DNA of 45,809 bases from Syntrophomonas sp. DTU019 (GTDB lineage Bacteria > Bacillota > Syntrophomonadia > Syntrophomonadales > Syntrophomonadaceae). A model generated the notes under the pieces. It was not told the origin of the DNA, did no database searches, and worked only from the letters and a program-made list of their open reading frames with translations. Numbering within the stretch: position 1 is the first letter of the stretch; each line of letters opens with the position of its first letter. The translations under genes were made by a program, and so were the position numbers. The stretch covers positions 1 through 45,809 of the forward strand of contig LFSQ01000110.1 of NCBI GenBank assembly GCA_001512785.1, read 5' to 3'. This document shows positions 41,965 through 45,809 of the stretch, piece after piece.

Positions 41965-42864
41965 CTACCGCTTATCTTCGAGGCTCTCTTTAATAACATT
42001 GGCGAGGATCTCTGCAAAGTCTGCCTTCTGCTCGCTGCCGATAGTTCCTTTGGCGCAGGCAATGGAGGTGGTATAAAGGCCCAAACAGGCGTATAACAGC
42101 CTGTCAGCGGGCATTTTAGCATCCAGGGCCTTAAGATGGTGAAGCACTGTTTCCACATCGCCTCTGGCTATGGGCCCGGTCAAGGCCTTGGGTATGCCAA
42201 CATCACTGATGTTGTTGACACTGCCTTGAATAAGCGGCAATAATGCCCTTGTCCCTTGCTCACGGGGAATGCCTGCTGCCTCCAGCAGCCGGATGCCAAA
42301 ATCGACTACTGTGACCAGGTAATTGGAAACCGTACAGGCCCCGGCATGATACAGGACTTTGGCGGCCCGGTCAATGATAAAATGCTCTCCTCCCAGGTTA
42401 GCTACGATGTCACGCCCTATGGCATATGCTTCCCGATCCCCTTCAATGCTGAATACTGAGCCCTGAAGATTGGCGATGGCCCTATCAACATCAGCAAAAG
42501 ACTGTAAAGGATGTATCGACAAGACAAATGCGCCAAAAGCCCTGGCACCATCCAACACCTGAGAGGTCAGGGAGCCACTCATGTGGATCACCACTTGACC
42601 GCTGTGAAAAGCGCCGCTTTCCGCCAATTCGTCCGCTACATCCTTTATGGCCATATCTGATGTGGTTATAAACAATATATCTGCTGAGCGAGAAACTTCT
42701 TGAGGTGATGAACAGGTGGTACAGCCGATCCGCTCCACAAGTACTTTTGTAGATTCGGATAACTTATCATAAACACCCGTAATCTCATATCCCTTGTTGC
42801 TGAGTACCACCCCAACAGCCGTTCCTACGACTCCCAAACCGATGATTCCGACTTTGTTGGTCAT
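41965..42864 (-). CDS. Rossmann-like/DUF2520 oxidoreductase, possible PanG-type ketopantoate reductase
   Basis: The 299-residue protein has an N-terminal NAD(P)-binding fold with GIIGLGVVGTAVG at 5-17 and an all-helical C-terminal half of the DUF2520 type (HAGACTVSNYLVTVVD, LIQGSVNNI, TGPIARGD). It lies directly before panB. No classical panE is present in the window, although every other pantothenate step is. PanG, an alternative ketopantoate reductase described in other bacteria, is the natural candidate. That assignment is inference from position and fold only. Confidence 0.7.
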   Translation of the reverse strand: MTNKVGIIGLGVVGTAVGVVLSNKGYEITGVYDKLSESTKVLVERIGCTTCSSPQEVSRSADILFITTSDMAIKDVADELAESGAFHSGQVVIHMSGSLTSQVLDGARAFGAFVLSIHPLQSFADVDRAIANLQGSVFSIEGDREAYAIGRDIVANLGGEHFIIDRAAKVLYHAGACTVSNYLVTVVDFGIRLLEAAGIPREQGTRALLPLIQGSVNNISDVGIPKALTGPIARGDVETVLHHLKALDAKMPADRLLYACLGLYTTSIACAKGTIGSEQKADFAEILANVIKESLEDKR

Positions 42865-42970
42865 TTTCTAACCTCCTCAGGATTGCGGCTCAACTGCCGT
42901 TTCAATCAGGCCGTCTCGGTCCAATGATGGATACAAGCGGACATAAAAAGGATATCGGCGGGAGATCCCC

Positions 42971-43462
42971 CTATTCCATTTTCTTTATTTCGCTCTGCTC
43001 TCGCTCTAAAACTCTAGCCAGCACCTCCTTAACTGTCATCCCGTCCTCAGGAAGAATCAGGTCCGAGTTCACTTCTTCCAGGGGGATGAGAACAAACAAC
43101 CGTTCGCGCAGGTACGGATGAGGTATCTGCAGTTGCGGCAGATTGATCTGTTGGCCTCCGTACCAGAGAATGTCCAGATCTATAACCCGTGGGCCCCACT
43201 TTTCTCCCTCTCGGCGGCCCATTTTAATTTCTATTTGTTTAAGGTGTTCCAACAAGGCCAGGGGCCTTAACCCGGTATCTACAGCGATAACCCGGTTTAC
43301 AAACTCATCCTGATCCAGCTTGCCCCAGGGTGGGGTGAGATAAAGCGATGATACCGCAGTAACCCTGGTATCCGGCAAAGCTGCGATCTCAGCCACGCCC
43401 CGCTCCACATTCTTCACCCGATCGCCCACATTGGAACCCAGTCCGATATAAGCCTCAGTCAT
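42971..43462 (-). CDS. folK: 6-hydroxymethyl-dihydropterin pyrophosphokinase
   Basis: The 163-residue kinase activates the pterin for folate synthesis. It has the N-terminal YIGLGSNVGDR, the SSLYLTPPWGK loop, the GRREGEKWGPRVIDLDIL metal site with two Asp, and IPHPYLRERLFVLIPL. The size is typical of HPPK. It lies 20 bases after folB. Confidence 0.96.
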   Translation of the reverse strand: MTEAYIGLGSNVGDRVKNVERGVAEIAALPDTRVTAVSSLYLTPPWGKLDQDEFVNRVIAVDTGLRPLALLEHLKQIEIKMGRREGEKWGPRVIDLDILWYGGQQINLPQLQIPHPYLRERLFVLIPLEEVNSDLILPEDGMTVKEVLARVLEREQSEIKKME

Positions 43463-43482
43463 TATGTGCTCCCCTAAGAGGA

Positions 43483-43854
43483 TTACACCATATCCTCCCG
43501 GCAGCGATAAATCTGTACTGCCACATAATCAAACTCCCCTTCGATTGGAGCCTGTGGTTTATACACGGTGGTTTCTACAGCCGTGAGCAGGGGAAAGCGC
43601 TTCAATATGCGCAGGCTGATCTCTTCAGCCAGGGTCTCGATGAGGTTAAACGAGCTCTGCTCCACAACCTGCCTCACCTCGTGGAATACCCGGCTGTAAT
43701 CCACAGTAGCCTCTATATCATCCGTCCGGGCCGCTGTTTTTTGGTCATGGAACAAGACCACATCGACTTTAAAGGGCTGCGGCTTGTCCTTTTCCTCCGC
43801 TAAAAGTCCGTGACAGCCCCAAAAGTTCAGTCCTTTCAGAATGATTTTATCCAT
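43483..43854 (-). CDS. folB: Dihydroneopterin aldolase
   Basis: The 123-residue enzyme cleaves dihydroneopterin to hydroxymethyl-dihydropterin. It has the typical GLNFWGCHGLLAEEKDKPQPFKVDV start, DDIEATVDYSRVF, and the catalytic region LIETLAEEIS with late VYKPQAPIEGEFD. Its first bases overlap the folP stop by eight, so translation is coupled. Confidence 0.96.
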   Translation of the reverse strand: MDKIILKGLNFWGCHGLLAEEKDKPQPFKVDVVLFHDQKTAARTDDIEATVDYSRVFHEVRQVVEQSSFNLIETLAEEISLRILKRFPLLTAVETTVYKPQAPIEGEFDYVAVQIYRCREDMV

Positions 43855-45040
43855 TTTCGTTTTTGATCAGGTCTATCATCTTCGCTGCCCGATAGCTTTC
43901 TTTCACATCATGCACCCTGATTATATCTGCACCGTTTAAGATGGCTGCAGCTAAAACGGCCAGACTGCCCTCCAGCCGTTGATCGACCTTCACATCCAGG
44001 CTATGGCCGATAAATCCCTTGCGTGAAGCCCCTATGAGAATCGGCTTGCCCAGGCTTTTGAAAGACCCCAGTCGTTTGATCACCAGGCGGTTTTCCGCCG
44101 GTGTCTTGCCGAACCCCAGTCCGGGGTCGATAATTATCTTATCCTCTGGAAATCCGGCCGCGGTTGTTTCTTTTATCATTATATCCAGCTCATGGATTAT
44201 GTCAGCTATCAAATCCTGGTAGGGTTTACCGGCATTGATCTGCAGCCGGTTGTGCATCAACACCACCGGGGCTTTGCTCTCCACCAAAACCGGCAACAAT
44301 CCCTCATCGAGCACCAACCCGCCGATATTGTTTATGAGATGAGCCCCTGCATCGAGACAGGCCGCTGCTACCGTCCCGCGAAAGGTATCGATGGACAATA
44401 TCATGTCCTCATAGGCCAGGCGCTTGACCACCGGCAGCACACGCGCCAATTCCTCCTGCAGGCTGGCCAGCTGTGCCCCGGGACGGGTCGAAACCCCGCC
44501 GATATCGATTATATCCGCACCCTGTTCCCTCATCTCCAGGGCGTGTTTAACCGCCTGCTCGATATCAGTATAGCGTCCCCCATCGGAAAACGAGTCCGGG
44601 GTTACATTGAGTATCCCCATTACCAGGGTTTTTTTGCCCAGCTGCAGGCTCCGGCCGTGGCACAACTCCAATTCTCTGGTTGCTGGATGCAGATTGTCCA
44701 ACAGCTTCTCAATCTCACCGGCTATCTGCTTTAAGCCCAAAGGCTGCAGTCTTAGCTTCTTTACCAGCAGGCGATACTGTTTGAGCGTGCCCATGAGCAG
44801 CACATCAGTATGGCCTTCACCGTACAGGGCTTCTTTGGATACAGCGGCTTCTCCCCCTTTGGACAGCATTTCCTGTTTTATGATGTTGGCCACCCGGCAG
44901 GGTATAGCTTTTAATACGATATGGCGATATACCCCTTTGGGAAGCAGAAAAGGGTAAGCCCCATCATCCACCCCGATCTTAGCTAATAGAGCCCGAACCT
45001 CTTCCTGATTGTTGAGAAATGTCACATGATGATAAGACAT
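43847..45040 (-). CDS. folP: Dihydropteroate synthase with N-terminal extension
   Basis: The catalytic domain from about residue 138 has MGILNVTPDSFSDGG, GADIIDIGGVSTRPGA, SIDTFRG, INNIGG, IIDPGLGFGKT and LIGASRKGFIG, so it should condense p-aminobenzoate with the pterin. At 397 residues it is about 120-130 longer than most FolP. The extra N-terminal part has LKAIPCRVANIIKQEMLSKGGEAAV and ends in a helical segment. Its function is unknown. It overlaps folB. Confidence 0.94.
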   Translation of the reverse strand: MSYHHVTFLNNQEEVRALLAKIGVDDGAYPFLLPKGVYRHIVLKAIPCRVANIIKQEMLSKGGEAAVSKEALYGEGHTDVLLMGTLKQYRLLVKKLRLQPLGLKQIAGEIEKLLDNLHPATRELELCHGRSLQLGKKTLVMGILNVTPDSFSDGGRYTDIEQAVKHALEMREQGADIIDIGGVSTRPGAQLASLQEELARVLPVVKRLAYEDMILSIDTFRGTVAAACLDAGAHLINNIGGLVLDEGLLPVLVESKAPVVLMHNRLQINAGKPYQDLIADIIHELDIMIKETTAAGFPEDKIIIDPGLGFGKTPAENRLVIKRLGSFKSLGKPILIGASRKGFIGHSLDVKVDQRLEGSLAVLAAAILNGADIIRVHDVKESYRAAKMIDLIKNENG

Positions 45041-45087
45041 CCGTCCTCCTGCTGGCTAAAGATCAATGGCTGAAACCCTTCACTTGA

Positions 45088-45612
45088 TCAGTATTCGAAA
45101 CTGGCTGCTATAGGCTCTTTCGCTTTAAGCTTGGGACATTTGTTGCTGAAATCACACTCCACACATACACGGGACAGATTATCCGCGCGGTGCAGGCGTT
45201 CGCCCAAAAAGCTCATATCACGGCTGATATTGCGGTGTTCAAATATAGCCCGGCAGATGATCTCCACTTCATTGGGATTGAAGTAGGCTCGGGGCAGTAT
45301 TTCCCGGGCCAGCTTGGAGCCATAGGAAGCATGATCAACCCCGGTTTGATACTCATGCCATTTGCCCAAATCATGGGTCAGGCCTGCCGCGTATATGACC
45401 TCTTTGGCAGCCAATTTGCCGCTCAGGCCGCAGTCCTTGATAAAGTAATTCAGATCATTTTGCTCTAAAACCAGAATATATGTAATCCGGGCAACATCCA
45501 GGTGATGCCGGAAATCGTGCAAGCAATACCTGGGCTCGATCTGTTCATCGTAATTGCGTTGCATATATTCTTTATAAAGCGGATCCTTTACCAGTAGTTC
45601 AACCCTTTTCAT
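45088..45612 (-). CDS. HD-domain protein with C-terminal cysteine cluster
   Basis: The 174-residue putative phosphohydrolase has the HD signature: His/Asp in CLHDFRHHLDVAR, THDLGKW (His80, Asp81) and VDHASYG (His94). It ends with CVECDFSNKC, a C-x2-C-x5-C set that may bind zinc or an iron-sulfur cluster. ATG 45612 with AGAGGT is preferred to a GTG three codons earlier. It is the first gene of the folate/pantothenate/NAD operon. The substrate is unknown; a nucleotide or pterin phosphate would fit the setting. Confidence 0.8.
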   Translation of the reverse strand: MKRVELLVKDPLYKEYMQRNYDEQIEPRYCLHDFRHHLDVARITYILVLEQNDLNYFIKDCGLSGKLAAKEVIYAAGLTHDLGKWHEYQTGVDHASYGSKLAREILPRAYFNPNEVEIICRAIFEHRNISRDMSFLGERLHRADNLSRVCVECDFSNKCPKLKAKEPIAASFEY

Positions 45613-45809
45613 GACCAACACCTCTAAATAAAGTTGTTATCTATGTATATTATCCTCAAAGCGTAAACTGTCCTTAATTTCCCCGCTATACAGGGTTATT
45701 ATATTATAAAATAAAACAGGCCCCTATGTCTTGGGTTAAATTGAAGCTGTCTGTGTCAAGGTTTAGTAGGAGAAACTCCTGGTCTTAGTTAATAAATATC
45801 TATCTTAAG
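45613..45809. other. Intergenic region upstream of the cofactor operon
   Basis: No gene is seen in these 197 bases. On the minus strand a TATAAT lies at about 45705-45710, with AAGACA 18 bases upstream, and GATAAT follows closer to the HD gene; either could drive the operon, but both are weak. A motif AATAAATATCTAT near the right edge resembles the repeat at 5739-5779, which may be chance in AT-rich DNA. Confidence 0.3.

Noticed and set aside
1-45809. CRISPR arrays, insertion sequences, prophage or tRNA genes
   Set aside because: No regularly spaced repeats, transposase or integrase motifs, or tRNA-like folds with a TTCGA loop were seen on either strand.

Overview
The window looks like a chromosome segment from an anaerobic, low-to-mid GC Firmicute of the Clostridia, most like a Syntrophomonadaceae (Syntrophomonas-type) genome. 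This is inferred from the ECF sigma factor with a zinc anti-sigma partner, SLH surface proteins together with CsaB, Bacillus/Clostridia-type promoters and AGGAGG ribosome binding sites, an anaerobe's nadA-nadB-nadC set, and the run of folate, pantothenate and NAD genes beside coaX, dusB, greA and lysS. No rRNA, tRNA, CRISPR array, insertion sequence or phage gene was seen.

Layout. 1-2035: a structured intergenic RNA element with a terminator, then an ECF sigma/anti-sigma operon with an RpoE-like autoregulatory promoter. 2042-7641 (minus): a large secreted subtilase with three SLH anchors, a divergent ComK-like protein and galE. 7690-13005 (minus): six tightly packed genes (PqqD/B1, transglutaminase-like B2 peptidase, HprK-like kinase, DUF362, B12-type radical SAM, nucleotidyltransferase). 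These face two tiny plus-strand peptides at 13203-13419 that carry a lasso-type leader motif. 13504-19866 (minus): exopolysaccharide genes (two GT4 glycosyltransferases, a WbaP-like initiating transferase, a Wzy/ligase-TPR protein). 20015-24952 (minus): SH3b/AMIN amidase, LytR-CpsA-Psr ligase and a TagO/WecA-like transferase. 25165-29822 (plus): csaB, a murJ-type flippase and a DUF5693 membrane protein. 29886-34476 (minus): lysS, greA and a regulator plus two uncharacterised proteins. 34615-45612 (minus): a long cofactor operon in the order HD protein, folP, folB, folK, DUF2520/PanG-like, panB, panC, panD, nadA, nadB, nadC, coaX, dusB.

How it fits together. TagO, LCP and CsaB are what is needed to make, attach and pyruvylate a secondary cell-wall polymer. 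Pyruvylated polymer is the known ligand of SLH domains such as those on the protease. The cofactor operon covers dihydropteroate synthesis, pantothenate synthesis plus its phosphorylation, and quinolinate-to-NaMN.

The best candidate for an undescribed system is the 7690-13419 cassette. It has the leader-binding, leader-cleaving, kinase and nucleotidyltransferase parts of a phosphorylated (paeninodin/pseudomycoidin-type) lasso peptide pathway. It lacks the asparagine-synthetase-like lasso cyclase and instead carries a B12-type radical SAM enzyme and a DUF362 protein, all inside a polysaccharide locus. A second notable signal is panC. Its best start and its conserved body are in different frames, joined exactly at an A AAA AAG heptamer like the dnaX slippery site.
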